From an uncultured Spirochaetales bacterium (GTDB taxonomy: Bacteria; Spirochaetota; Spirochaetia; Sphaerochaetales; Sphaerochaetaceae), in assembly GCA_934276485.1 (NCBI GenBank), contig CAKQTE010000041.1:1-29236 (forward strand): a stretch of DNA of 29,236 nucleotides. Reading direction: 5' to 3'. The translations under genes were made by a program, and so were the position numbers. Under the pieces are notes generated by a model that saw only the letters and a list, made by a program, of their open reading frames with translations, ran no database searches and was not told where the DNA came from. Shown one piece after another: positions 5,969 to 14,791 of this stretch (positions are counted from its first letter, which is position 1; every line of letters begins with the position of its first letter).

Positions 5969-8482
5969 ATGGACACAGAAAAATTAGATATAGAAAAACC
6001 AGAGACAGACAAAGTACCTGTATTACCTTTGCTTTCAAGGCCACTCTTTCCTCAAACTCTTACAACTCTGATGATCGCAAGACCAGAGGATGTAAAGGCA
6101 ATGAATACTATCATTGCATCAAATGGATTGTTTGTTGGCCTATTGCAACAGCTTGTTGATGGAGAGAAGAAATATAAGACAATTGGAACGCTTGCACGTG
6201 TTTCGAAGTTCATCAGACTTCCAAACAATTGTCTTCATGTCTTCATTTCCACTCTTGAAAGAGTTGAAGTAAAGGAATTTAGCGTAATAGATGAAGTTGC
6301 GTATGCATATACAGAGGACTATCAAGATGTAGACAGCCCATCGCCAGCTGCAATACTTCCATATATAAATGTCTTGAAGGAGACAGTTCAAACACTGACT
6401 CAAACAAGCAATATGTTCAATTTCGCAGCAGACCTCAATATCATGAATATCGAGGATCCTGGCATATTGTCATTCTATGTTGCATCCGCGCTTACGAATG
6501 CAAAGGGACCATTTTTGCAAAATGTCCTAGAATCTCGTAGCTCTAAAACAAGAATCGATATGCTTCTTTCGTACATATCAGCAGAACGCGAAGTACTTGA
6601 AAAAGAGAATGATATCAAGAACAGGTTCTATGACAATGCAAAAAACAAGAACAAGGAGACTATCCTGAAAGAACAAATCAGGACACTCCAAGCTGAACTT
6701 GATCAGATTACTGCCAGTCCTAATGCAAATGGCATGCCTTTCAGAGGTGCAAATGAGACAAAGGCTGTAGACATCTATACAAAGGCAAAGAACAAAAAGC
6801 TTCCAAAGGAATTCAGGGAAGTAGTTAATCATGAGCTAGAGAAGCTATCTGGACTGGAGACAATGAATCCTGAGTATATGCTTACCAAGCTATATATAGA
6901 GACTATTCTCTCTCTTCCTTTCTCTTTTGAGGATAAAGCTCCTGACTATTCAATTGCGGATGTACAAGCACAGCTTGAAAAAGATCACTATGGAATGAAG
7001 GAAGTAAAGGAAAGAATCCTTGAATTCCTGGCTTCCCGAAGGAAAGCAAATACAACAAAGGGTGCAATTATCTGCCTAGCTGGCCCTCCTGGAGTTGGAA
7101 AGACAAGCGTTGGAAAGTCAATTGCCAATGCACTAAACAAGAAATTCTACAGGTTCAGTGTTGGAGGCATGAGAGACGAGGCAGAGATCAAGGGACATAG
7201 AAGAACCTATGTAGGCGCTCTTCCTGGAAAAATCATCCAAGGAATGAAGGAAACTGGTGTTGTTGATCCAGTATTCCTCATAGATGAAATAGATAAGATG
7301 GGAGAAAGCTTCAGAGGAGATCCTGCTTCAGCTCTCTTGGAAGTATTGGACCCAGAGCAGAATGCAAACTACACAGACCTCTATCTCGATATCCCCTACG
7401 ATCTATCGAAGGTACTCTTTATCGTAACAGCAAATGATATTTCAAAGATCCCTGGCCCCCTATTGGATAGAATGGAGATCATCGAACTATCGGGATATAC
7501 ACCAGATGAGAAGATTCATATTGGTGAGAAATATCTTGTGCCAAAACATCTAGAGAAGAATGGTCTTGCAAAGAGCGAGATTAGATTTGCAAAGAAGGCA
7601 CTTTCGTCCATTGCAGAGGAGTATGCAAGAGAAGCAGGAGTTAGAAACTTTGAGAATCTCATAGACAAGATCATGAGAAAGGTTGCTCTTGAGATCCTTC
7701 AGAACAAGGAAGGATTGGAACTACCTGTAAAGATTACTCAAAAGACTGTCGAGAAATACCTTGGAAAGCCTATCTTCCCTTCAGATGCAATCATCGAAGC
7801 TGATGTTCCGGGAACAGCGATAGGACTTGCATGGACAAGCATGGGTGGAGATGTACTCTTGATCGAAGCAGAGTCTCTTCCTTTCAAGGGAGAGCTGAAA
7901 GTCACAGGTCAACTTGGAGATGTAATGAAGGAATCAGTAGCTATCGCTTGGTCAACCTTAAAGAAAGAAGCTTGGCTAAGAGGCCTAAATACAGATTTCT
8001 TTGACTCTTCAACTGTTCACATCCACATTCCTGAAGGCGCAACTCCTAAGGATGGCCCTTCTGCTGGAATCACTCTCTTTACTGCCCTATGGTCAATGTA
8101 TAGAGATATGACAATAAAGCCAAAGCTTGCAATGACTGGAGAGCTAACTCTCACTGGCAAGGTTATGCCAATTGGAGGCTTGAAGGAAAAGATCTTGGCA
8201 GCAAGAAGAAATGGAATCAAGGAAATCATCATACCTCAAAAGAACAAGGTTGACCTAGACAAGCTTGACCAAGAGGTCAAGGGAGATGTAAATTTCCACA
8301 CAGTCTCCGATATCTCAGAGGTATTGGAAATTGCATTCCCAAAAGAGAGTTCAAAACGCTTAAGCAAAGCAGAACTCGAGAAAATACATGAAGAAAAGAA
8401 GAAAAAAGCCGAAGAGCTGAAAGAGATCGAGAATCTCCAGAAAGCAAAGGCTTTTGAGAAGGTACTAAATTGGCAGCTATAG
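5969..8482 (+). CDS. lon: ATP-dependent Lon protease
   Basis: Lon unfolds and degrades misfolded and regulatory proteins in the cytoplasm. The 837 residues show an N-terminal substrate-binding domain (about 15-205), a coiled-coil linker (205-250), an AAA+ module with Walker A GPPGVGKTS (372-380) and Walker B FLIDEID (436-442), and the Ser-Lys protease domain. The catalytic Ser698 lies in PKDGPSAG and Lys741 in GGLKEKILAARR. Their 43-residue spacing is the same as in E. coli Lon. The last 45 or so residues form a Lys/Glu-rich extension (from about 792), longer than usual. The U32 gene starts inside its 3' end, so the two are translationally coupled. Confidence 0.97.
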   Translation: MDTEKLDIEKPETDKVPVLPLLSRPLFPQTLTTLMIARPEDVKAMNTIIASNGLFVGLLQQLVDGEKKYKTIGTLARVSKFIRLPNNCLHVFISTLERVEVKEFSVIDEVAYAYTEDYQDVDSPSPAAILPYINVLKETVQTLTQTSNMFNFAADLNIMNIEDPGILSFYVASALTNAKGPFLQNVLESRSSKTRIDMLLSYISAEREVLEKENDIKNRFYDNAKNKNKETILKEQIRTLQAELDQITASPNANGMPFRGANETKAVDIYTKAKNKKLPKEFREVVNHELEKLSGLETMNPEYMLTKLYIETILSLPFSFEDKAPDYSIADVQAQLEKDHYGMKEVKERILEFLASRRKANTTKGAIICLAGPPGVGKTSVGKSIANALNKKFYRFSVGGMRDEAEIKGHRRTYVGALPGKIIQGMKETGVVDPVFLIDEIDKMGESFRGDPASALLEVLDPEQNANYTDLYLDIPYDLSKVLFIVTANDISKIPGPLLDRMEIIELSGYTPDEKIHIGEKYLVPKHLEKNGLAKSEIRFAKKALSSIAEEYAREAGVRNFENLIDKIMRKVALEILQNKEGLELPVKITQKTVEKYLGKPIFPSDAIIEADVPGTAIGLAWTSMGGDVLLIEAESLPFKGELKVTGQLGDVMKESVAIAWSTLKKEAWLRGLNTDFFDSSTVHIHIPEGATPKDGPSAGITLFTALWSMYRDMTIKPKLAMTGELTLTGKVMPIGGLKEKILAARRNGIKEIIIPQKNKVDLDKLDQEVKGDVNFHTVSDISEVLEIAFPKESSKRLSKAELEKIHEEKKKKAEELKEIENLQKAKAFEKVLNWQL

Positions 8483-9708
8483 AATTACTATCACCAGCAG
8501 GAAACTTGGAAAAACTAGAGACAGCATTTCTCTATGGAGCTGATGCAGCGTATATGGGGCTTACTAGCTTTTCATTACGTGCAAATGCAGGAAACTTTTC
8601 AGACAAGGACATCGAAAGAGTTATAGAGCTTAAGAAGAAAACAGGCAAAAAGCTCTATTGCACAATGAATATCGTCTTCAAGGAAAACCAAATCGAAGAG
8701 TTGGAAAACATGAAAGACGAAATTGCAAAGTGGCCTTTTGATGCATACATTGTCTCAGATATAGGAGTAGTTCCTTTCTTCAAGAAGAACTTTCCAGAAA
8801 AGGAATTGCACCTATCTACACAGGCTTCTTGCATCAACTCTTCTGCTGCAAAGATGTATAGGGATATGGGCTTTTCAAGAATCATCTTGGGCAGAGAGGC
8901 AAGCCTTGATGATATAAAGAGAATCAAGGACAAGGTCCCTGAGCTTGAGCTCGAGGCATTTGTCCATGGTGCAATGTGCATGGCATATTCCGGAAGATGT
9001 ATCCTTTCTGCTCACTTGACAGGAAGATCTGGAAACCAAGGCGATTGCTCACATACTTGCAGATGGAACTACAAGCTTTCAGGCTACCAGCTTGAAGAAG
9101 AACAGCGACCTGGAATGTTCTACCCTATCGAGGAACAGGATGGTTATACAACGATCCTAAGCTCAAAGGACCTATGCATGATCGATCATGTAGATGAACT
9201 AAGGGATGCAGGACTTTCGTCATTGAAAATTGAAGGCAGAATGAAATCCATCTACTATGTTGCAGTTGTCACAAGGGCCTATCGTAAAGCTCTCGACCAC
9301 GATCCAGATCTAGATAGCTTCAAGCGTGATATCTTCGATGTATCCCATAGAGAATACTCAACAGGTTTCTTCTATACAAAGGGACCGGTTGAGACAAAGG
9401 AAGAGATTTCCAGACCAACTAGCTATGGCTATGAGAGAAACTACTCATTTCTAGGATCTATTGGAAAACAAATTGATGATAACACATACGAGATCGTATG
9501 CAAGAACCAGATCAAACCAGGACAGAAACTGGAATTTATCGGTCCTGATGTTCCACTCATCCAAGATGAGGATTTTAAGCTTGTGGACAAGCAAGGCTTC
9601 CCTCTATTCCAGCTTGATCATGGTAAGGAAGGATATATTAAAACTAACAAACCCCTTAAGGAAGGTTATATCATCCGCAGAGAGGAGTTTGATAATACAA
9701 GGGTATAA
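8470..9708 (+). CDS. trhP: U32 family protein, TrhP-type tRNA U34 hydroxylation enzyme
   Basis: Members of this U32 branch (E. coli TrhP/YegQ, B. subtilis YrrO) are needed for 5-hydroxylation of uridine 34 in tRNA using prephenate; they were long annotated as collagenase-like peptidases. The 412-residue product begins IELLSPAGNLEKLETAFLYGADAAY, and carries the diagnostic EAFVHGAMCMAYSGRC segment (162-177) and CSHTCRW (193-199). Cys170, Cys177, Cys193 and Cys197 are the likely Fe-S ligands. The start is TTG at 8470, 13 bases inside lon, chosen because GAGAAGG (8456-8462) lies seven bases upstream and the conserved N-terminus begins there. Function is by family, not by direct evidence. Confidence 0.88.
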   Translation: MAAIELLSPAGNLEKLETAFLYGADAAYMGLTSFSLRANAGNFSDKDIERVIELKKKTGKKLYCTMNIVFKENQIEELENMKDEIAKWPFDAYIVSDIGVVPFFKKNFPEKELHLSTQASCINSSAAKMYRDMGFSRIILGREASLDDIKRIKDKVPELELEAFVHGAMCMAYSGRCILSAHLTGRSGNQGDCSHTCRWNYKLSGYQLEEEQRPGMFYPIEEQDGYTTILSSKDLCMIDHVDELRDAGLSSLKIEGRMKSIYYVAVVTRAYRKALDHDPDLDSFKRDIFDVSHREYSTGFFYTKGPVETKEEISRPTSYGYERNYSFLGSIGKQIDDNTYEIVCKNQIKPGQKLEFIGPDVPLIQDEDFKLVDKQGFPLFQLDHGKEGYIKTNKPLKEGYIIRREEFDNTRV

Positions 9709-9709
9709 T
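9704..9709 (+). promoter_or_regulatory. -10 box overlapping the trhP stop, for a leaderless downstream gene
   Basis: A perfect TATAAT sits over the trhP stop codon and ends exactly seven bases before the ATG of the next gene, which has no Shine-Dalgarno site. No good -35 hexamer is visible 16-18 bases upstream, so the promoter is less certain than those of recO and tatD. Confidence 0.45.
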
Positions 9710-9716
9710 CGGTAAA

Positions 9717-10451
9717 ATGAAAAAAGCGTTATTGACAATAATAATGGTATTGCTTGTCTCTACATCTCTTTTTGCATATACAGACAATTTCTACTCAACT
9801 AGCACGGATCCTCTATATGTAGAGCTTTTAAGTGCTATCAAGAATGGAGAGAAGGAATCAGTGATTCTATCTGCATATAACAACTACCTATCAAGTGATG
9901 CAACAGAGGTAGAGAAAGCTAGAGTCGAGAACCATCTTGCTCGATACTACAAAGATAAGAAAAAGAAGGCTGTTGCCAAAGAGCACATTGCTCTTATGAG
10001 AAATGAGATAGATTCTATCGACAAGACAACTATCAGTGACTTTGATGCACAGGTTTTGGAAGTTGAATATCTATCTGCTAAGTTCTACGTAGAGAAGAAG
10101 ATGTCTGATGGGCTGGAGAATTCAAATCTCACAAAGAAACTCAGAGAGCAATATCCTGATGACGTATTTGCTATCATGACAGATTGCTGGAGGCTTATCT
10201 ACACACCTGGAATTGCAGGAGGAAGCCCAAAGCGAGCTATCAGGGAACTTGAGGCGCTACTAGATGGATACAAGGATCAGCTTGCACCTCTTGATGAGTA
10301 CTCAATATATTGCGCACTTGCTATTGCAAACAACATGCGTGGCGATTACCTAAGATCCGATGAGTACTTCAATCTAGCATTCAAGTTCTACAGCAAGGAA
10401 GCTGAGGTAGTTTCAGCTTATAAAGAAAATCTAGAGCAATTGCAGAAATAA
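9717..10451 (+). CDS. Exported helical-repeat (TPR-like) protein
   Basis: This 244-residue protein has a signal peptide (MKKALLTIIMVLLVSTSLFA, cleavage after about residue 20). The rest is mostly amphipathic helix, in TPR-like pairs, including a C-terminal repeat of the form YSIYCALAIANNMRGDYLRSDEYFNLAFKFY and the loop PGIAGGSPKRAIRELEALL. This suggests a periplasmic protein-protein or cargo-binding scaffold. There are no catalytic motifs that I recognise. It lies between trhP and a membrane glycosyltransferase gene in a run of same-strand genes, so a role at the cell envelope is plausible. Its start fits the leaderless pattern. The specific function is unknown. Confidence 0.78.
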   Translation: MKKALLTIIMVLLVSTSLFAYTDNFYSTSTDPLYVELLSAIKNGEKESVILSAYNNYLSSDATEVEKARVENHLARYYKDKKKKAVAKEHIALMRNEIDSIDKTTISDFDAQVLEVEYLSAKFYVEKKMSDGLENSNLTKKLREQYPDDVFAIMTDCWRLIYTPGIAGGSPKRAIRELEALLDGYKDQLAPLDEYSIYCALAIANNMRGDYLRSDEYFNLAFKFYSKEAEVVSAYKENLEQLQK

Positions 10452-10468
10452 CAAGACTATCTTATCAT
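10440..10468 (+). promoter_or_regulatory. Possible leaderless-type promoter of the glycosyltransferase gene
   Basis: TTGCAG (10440-10445), 17 bases, then TATCAT (10463-10468), which ends six bases before the ATG at 10475. The -35 match is modest. No Shine-Dalgarno site precedes either possible start. Confidence 0.4.
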
Positions 10469-10474
10469 GTGCAT

Positions 10475-11629
10475 ATGAATATCTTTCTAAATATTTATTG
10501 CATCATAATGATTTTAACGGGTGTGTATGCTTTGATATGCACCCTTTTGAATATGTCATATTTCAAGAAGATGGAGAAAACAGATACAGAGATAAAAACC
10601 GATTGTCCTTCTCCATTGGTTTCTGTAATAATCCCTGCTCGTAACGAAGAGAAAAATCTACCCAGATTATTGAACTCCCTAATAAAGCAAACATACAAGA
10701 ACATTGAAATTCTTGTAATCAATGACCAAAGCTCCGATAGAACCGAAGAGATCATCAAGGAATATGAAGCAAAGGACAGTAGAATTCACGGTTACAATAC
10801 AGAAAAAGGCCTCAAGATAAGCAAGCATGGAAAGATGAATGCCCTGTTGCAATTGATTCCTCATGCAAAAGGCGAATACATGCTCGCAACCGATGCAGAT
10901 ACCCAACATGCAACAATCTCAATTGAGAAGACAGTTGCCATGATGCAGAAATACAATCTCGATATCATGTCAGGCTTCCCTACCCAGCTTTGCTCAACGT
11001 ATATTGCATCCGTAATCGTTTCTACAATGATGTTTGCAAACATCATGATTCCTCATTTTCTACTATATAAATTGCAAGTATCAAAAGCTTCGTTTGCGAT
11101 TGGACAATACATCATCATGCGCAGAGATGCATACTATGAAGTTGGCGGATATGGATGTATTGAAAATGCTGTTGTTGACGACATGGGACTTGTAAAGCTC
11201 TTTTCAAAAAAGAAGAAGAGACATGCATTTGTAAACCTCTCTGAAGAAGTTGCTTGCTATATGTATGAAAATGGAAAGGACGCTTTCCATGGAATCGAAA
11301 GATCGATTTCGGGAGTTTTTCCAGCAAGATATTACATCATTCCTATCCTAATCATACTAGTTACATTCTTGCTTGCAATTGCATGGGTTCCTGTTTCCAT
11401 ATTGCTATTGTTTATCTTTGGCCACTATCAAGTACGATTACTTGCAATGCTTGCAGGTTGGCTTGCATTCTGCATTGCATGGTTCATTGGTTGCAGAAAC
11501 ATCAATTTCAGAAAGCTTGTATCAATGTCTTGTCCACTATCAATCACATATATCTGTATTATGTACGTGCATGGACTATATAGACGTCTATCAGGAAAGA
11601 ACTTCATCTGGAAAGGTCGTGTAATCTAA
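10475..11629 (+). CDS. Membrane glycosyltransferase, family 2 (GT-A fold)
   Basis: The 384-residue protein has an N-terminal membrane segment (about 5-28), a GT2 catalytic domain and three or four C-terminal membrane segments (about 287-365). Catalytic-domain signatures include VSVIIPARNEEKNLPRLL, INDQSSDRTEEI, KHGKMNALLQ, the DxD-type metal/nucleotide-sugar motif TDADT (139-143) and VVDDMGL near 234. It ends in WKGRVI, a feature shared with CrtQ- and HpnB-like glycosyltransferases that glycosylate lipids or carotenoids. The acceptor cannot be told. I chose the ATG at 10475 over the GTG at 10469 because the -10 box ends six bases before it; the difference is two residues. Confidence 0.88.
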   Translation: MNIFLNIYCIIMILTGVYALICTLLNMSYFKKMEKTDTEIKTDCPSPLVSVIIPARNEEKNLPRLLNSLIKQTYKNIEILVINDQSSDRTEEIIKEYEAKDSRIHGYNTEKGLKISKHGKMNALLQLIPHAKGEYMLATDADTQHATISIEKTVAMMQKYNLDIMSGFPTQLCSTYIASVIVSTMMFANIMIPHFLLYKLQVSKASFAIGQYIIMRRDAYYEVGGYGCIENAVVDDMGLVKLFSKKKKRHAFVNLSEEVACYMYENGKDAFHGIERSISGVFPARYYIIPILIILVTFLLAIAWVPVSILLLFIFGHYQVRLLAMLAGWLAFCIAWFIGCRNINFRKLVSMSCPLSITYICIMYVHGLYRRLSGKNFIWKGRVI

Positions 11630-11631
11630 AT

Positions 11632-11817
11632 ATGGAAAATCAAACAACAAACGATAAGCTCTTGTCTCTTTTCGAGGATTATAAAAGGCTCAACGCAAGA
11701 TATGAAGAGACTAATTACAACACTGTTGCTATCAGGGAAAGAAAAGTACTTTCTGAGATAATGAAGGTAGCAAAAGAACGACGGCTAGAGATCCAAGAGA
11801 CAAGAAAAGACAAATAA
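11632..11817 (+). CDS. Small hypothetical protein, likely helical
   Basis: This 61-residue ORF starts three bases after the glycosyltransferase stop and ends before a strong hairpin, so it is the last gene of that transcript. The product is highly charged and predicted helical (LLSLFEDYKRLNARYEE, then ERKVLSEIMKVAKERR). It has no membrane segment, cysteine or known motif. The Shine-Dalgarno match is weak. Tight spacing and a uniform helical composition favour a real gene, but I do not recognise a family. Confidence 0.6.
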   Translation: MENQTTNDKLLSLFEDYKRLNARYEETNYNTVAIRERKVLSEIMKVAKERRLEIQETRKDK

Positions 11818-11843
11818 CAATTTGCTAGATATTGAGTTATAGC

Positions 11844-11867
11844 AATGCCCTCCAACCGGAGGGCATT
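11844..11867. terminator. Hairpin between convergent transcripts
   Basis: AATGCCCTCC (11844-11853) pairs perfectly over ten bases with GGAGGGCATT (11858-11867) around the loop AACC. It lies 26 bases past the small ORF and 23 bases past the valS stop, read from either side. Neither flank carries a long T-run, so termination efficiency is uncertain, but the position suits a shared bidirectional terminator. Confidence 0.7.
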
Positions 11868-11890
11868 ATCATCAATCAACAAATGTTTAT

Positions 11891-14539
11891 TCACAGAGTC
11901 TTCAGAAGAGCCATATGCTCCTTGGACTTTGCAATCTTATCTTCGAACTCTGCTTTCTTGCTCTTCTCTTTCTCAATAGCCTCTGGCTTTGCATGCGAAA
12001 TGAAGTTCTCGTTGGAAAGCTTCTTGTTGGATTGAGCAAGCAAATCCTCGTTCTTCTTGATTTCCTTCTCAAGCTTTGCCAGCTCTGCATCAACATCGAT
12101 TGCATCACGAACAAATACGAATACCTCGTATCCAATTCCTGCCTGAGGGAATGCCTTTGAAACATCCTCATTTGCATCTATATCAACGACTACTTCGCTA
12201 GCACCCATGAATGAAGCCATAAGCTCTGCTTCTTCCTTATAGAAAGAAATTGTCTTATTGCCACTATCTGGGCGAAGAACAACCTTTAGCTTCTTCTCTG
12301 GTGGAATCTGCAAGGAAGATCTGACAGCTCTAACAGACTGGATTACCTTCTTTAAGGACTCAACTAGTTCTGCTTCATTTCTATATGTTCTCTCTTCGGA
12401 GAATCTTGGATAGGAAGCAACGATCAAGTCACCCTTATGGTTAGGAAGCTTCTGATAGATCTCTTCTGACAAGAATGATAGGAATGGGTGCATCAAGCGC
12501 ATTGAAGACTCTAGGATATCCATCAAGATAGATACCTGTAGATCCTTCTCTTCATCACTACCCTTGAATAGCTTTTGCTTTGAAGCTTCAATGTACCAGT
12601 CACAGAAATCATTCCAGAAGAATGAATATACAGCTTGAGCTGCATCATTGAATCTATAGCTTTCCATAGCTTTCTCAATATCATAAGCTGCGTCATTGAG
12701 TCTTGAGTAGATCCACTTATCCATAACAGAAAGCTTATCTGGTGTTACTTCAACAAGCTCTCTTCCCTCTAGGTTCATTAGCAAAAATCTAGTAGCATTC
12801 CAGATCTTGTTTGCAAACTTTGATCCAAACTTGAATGAATCCATATCTATCTGGACATCCTGACCTTGTGCTGCAAGATAGCAAAGTGTAAACTTCATAG
12901 CATCTGCACCATAGTGGTCAATAACCTCAAGTGGGTCGATACCATTTCCAAGGGACTTACTCATCTTTCTGCCTTGAGTATCTCTAACAAGACCTGTGAT
13001 TACGATATCCTTGAATGGAGCCTTGCCCAAGAACTCCTCGGATGCCATGATCATACGGGAAATCCAGAAGAAGATGATGTCATATGCAGATACCAGTGTA
13101 TCTGTTGGGAAGAACTTATCAAAATCTGCAGTCTTTTCAGGCCAGCCAAGAGTTGAGAATGGCCATAGCCAAGATGAGAACCAAGTATCAAGAACATCAG
13201 AATCCTGTCTTAGTTTATGTGAATGGCACTTTGGACACTCTGTTGCATCTTCTCTAGATACAATCATCTCTCCGCAATCTTCGCAGTACCATACAGGGAT
13301 TCTATGTCCCCACCATAGCTGACGTGAGATACACCAATCACGGATGTTCTCCATCCAATGGATATATGTGTTTTCCCATCTCTTTGGATAGAAGTTGATA
13401 TCTCCATCCTTCCATGCCTGGATTGCCTTATGTGCCATGCCACGCATCTTAACAAACCACTGCTCTGAAACATATGGCTCAACTACAGTATGACAGCGAT
13501 AGCAATGTCCCACATCGTGAGCATGGTCTGTTACCTTGATCAGGTATCCTTCCTTCTCTAGGTCCTCGACAACCAATACACGAGCATCCACTGCCTGCAT
13601 GTTTCTATATTTCTCAGGAACATTATCGTTGAGTGTTCCATCTGGGTTCAGGAGGTTAATGATCTCGAGGTTATGTCTTTTACCGCACTCCCAGTCATTT
13701 GGGTCATGAGCAGGAGTGATCTTAACCATACCTGTTCCAAATGTCATATCAACAAATCTATCTGCGATGATAGGAATCTCCCTATCTGTCAAAGGAAGCT
13801 TCAATGTCTTTCCTACGACACTCTTATAGCGTTCGTCATCAGGGTTTACTGCAACTGCACTATCGCCAAACATTGTCTCTGGACGTGTTGTTGCTACTGT
13901 GATGTATCCAGAACCATCTGAATATGGATATCTGACATCATATAGCTTTCCTGGCATGTTCTCATACTCAACCTCGTCATCTGCAAGAGCAGTTCCACAC
14001 TTTGGACAATAGTTGACAAGGTAATTTCCCTTGTATATGAGTCCTCTCTCATAGAGAGTTACAAATGCCTCTCTAACAGCCTTCGACAGCCCCTCGTCCA
14101 TCGTGAATCTCTCATGATCCCAATCGCATGAGCAACCCATTGTCTCAAGCTGCTTCTTGATAATGTCATGATGCTTTTCCTTGACAAGCCATGTGCGCTC
14201 CAAGAACTTCTCACGTCCTAGATCATGACGGGATAGTCCTTCCTTAGCAAGCTGACGCTCAACAACGTTCTGGGTTGCAATACCTGCATGGTCTGTTCCA
14301 GGAACCCATAGAGTTGGAATACCAAGCATTCTCTTATATCTGATGATAATATCTTGCAAATTGTTGTTGAGGGCATGACCCATGTGAAGAATACCTGTTA
14401 CATTTGGTGGTGGCATAACGACAGAGAAGTGACCCTCTCCTTCCTTAGGGCCAAATTCACCCTTCTCTTTCCACTCTGTATAGATCTTTTCTTCGAAATC
14501 CTTTGGATTATAGACCTTAGCTAGTTCTACTGCTTTCAT
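11891..14539 (-). CDS. valS: Valyl-tRNA synthetase
   Basis: ValS charges tRNA-Val and edits mischarged threonine. The 882-residue class I synthetase has the HIGH-type motif PPNVTGILHMGHA near residue 40-52, a connective editing domain, zinc-type CPKC and CEDC motifs, the KMSKS loop (GRKMSKSLGN, near 521) and a C-terminal coiled-coil arm (about 815-882). The length is normal. An in-frame TTG at 14558-14560 would add seven residues, but GGAGG lies just upstream of the ATG at 14537-14539 and the promoter would start transcription after that TTG, so I use the ATG. It is monocistronic: divergent from glgA and convergent with the plus-strand group. Confidence 0.97.
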   Translation of the reverse strand: MKAVELAKVYNPKDFEEKIYTEWKEKGEFGPKEGEGHFSVVMPPPNVTGILHMGHALNNNLQDIIIRYKRMLGIPTLWVPGTDHAGIATQNVVERQLAKEGLSRHDLGREKFLERTWLVKEKHHDIIKKQLETMGCSCDWDHERFTMDEGLSKAVREAFVTLYERGLIYKGNYLVNYCPKCGTALADDEVEYENMPGKLYDVRYPYSDGSGYITVATTRPETMFGDSAVAVNPDDERYKSVVGKTLKLPLTDREIPIIADRFVDMTFGTGMVKITPAHDPNDWECGKRHNLEIINLLNPDGTLNDNVPEKYRNMQAVDARVLVVEDLEKEGYLIKVTDHAHDVGHCYRCHTVVEPYVSEQWFVKMRGMAHKAIQAWKDGDINFYPKRWENTYIHWMENIRDWCISRQLWWGHRIPVWYCEDCGEMIVSREDATECPKCHSHKLRQDSDVLDTWFSSWLWPFSTLGWPEKTADFDKFFPTDTLVSAYDIIFFWISRMIMASEEFLGKAPFKDIVITGLVRDTQGRKMSKSLGNGIDPLEVIDHYGADAMKFTLCYLAAQGQDVQIDMDSFKFGSKFANKIWNATRFLLMNLEGRELVEVTPDKLSVMDKWIYSRLNDAAYDIEKAMESYRFNDAAQAVYSFFWNDFCDWYIEASKQKLFKGSDEEKDLQVSILMDILESSMRLMHPFLSFLSEEIYQKLPNHKGDLIVASYPRFSEERTYRNEAELVESLKKVIQSVRAVRSSLQIPPEKKLKVVLRPDSGNKTISFYKEEAELMASFMGASEVVVDIDANEDVSKAFPQAGIGYEVFVFVRDAIDVDAELAKLEKEIKKNEDLLAQSNKKLSNENFISHAKPEAIEKEKSKKAEFEDKIAKSKEHMALLKTL

Positions 14540-14560
14540 ATTGCCTCCAACGTTCTTCAA

Positions 14561-14589
14561 ATGATACCAAATTAGCCAAATAGTAACAA
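14561..14589 (-). promoter_or_regulatory. Promoter of valS
   Basis: On the minus strand, TTGTTA (14589-14584) is followed after 17 bases by TATCAT (14566-14561). Transcription would start near 14554, giving a leader of about 15 bases with GGAGG. There is therefore no room for a T-box leader between this start and valS. Confidence 0.65.
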
Positions 14590-14653
14590 CAAAAGCAAAG
14601 TGAGAAAGAATGGATAAATAAAGGATATCTTTTTCACATATATAATTTCAGAG

Positions 14654-14662
14654 TGATATAAT
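14654..14662 (+). promoter_or_regulatory. Extended -10 promoter upstream of the glgA leader RNA
   Basis: TGATATAAT is an extended -10 element (TGn plus perfect TATAAT at 14657-14662). The expected start, about seven bases downstream, coincides with the first paired base of the 13-bp stem at 14670. The -35 region is weak (TTTCAC-like), as is usual for extended -10 promoters. Confidence 0.6.
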
Positions 14663-14669
14663 CATAACT

Positions 14670-14742
14670 ATCCCAGCTTGCCACCCAATCCGGTGTCCGT
14701 CTGTCAAAAAATCATCTAGAGGCAAGCTGGGATGGTTTTCTT
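14670..14742 (+). ncRNA. Structured small RNA or terminator-bearing leader upstream of glgA
   Basis: ATCCCAGCTTGCC (14670-14682) pairs perfectly over 13 bases with GGCAAGCTGGGAT (14721-14733), followed by GGTTTTCTTTT. The loop is 38 bases, much longer than a plain terminator loop, with a GC-rich half (around CCGGTGTCCG) and an A-rich half. A promoter is placed so that the RNA starts at the stem. The unit could be a free 70-75-base RNA, or an attenuator: readthrough would continue into glgA, whose ATG is 50 bases on. I do not recognise it as a known riboswitch, SRP RNA or T-box. Confidence 0.55.
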
Positions 14743-14791
14743 TTGAAAATTTAATGTTATTCGTTTAGAATAAAGAATCGAGGGAGACGAA

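Noticed and set aside
14540..14733. T-box leader for valS on the minus strand
   Set aside because: GGGTGG is present but the rest of the T-box core is missing, and the best valS promoter lies downstream of it, leaving a leader of about 15 bases.
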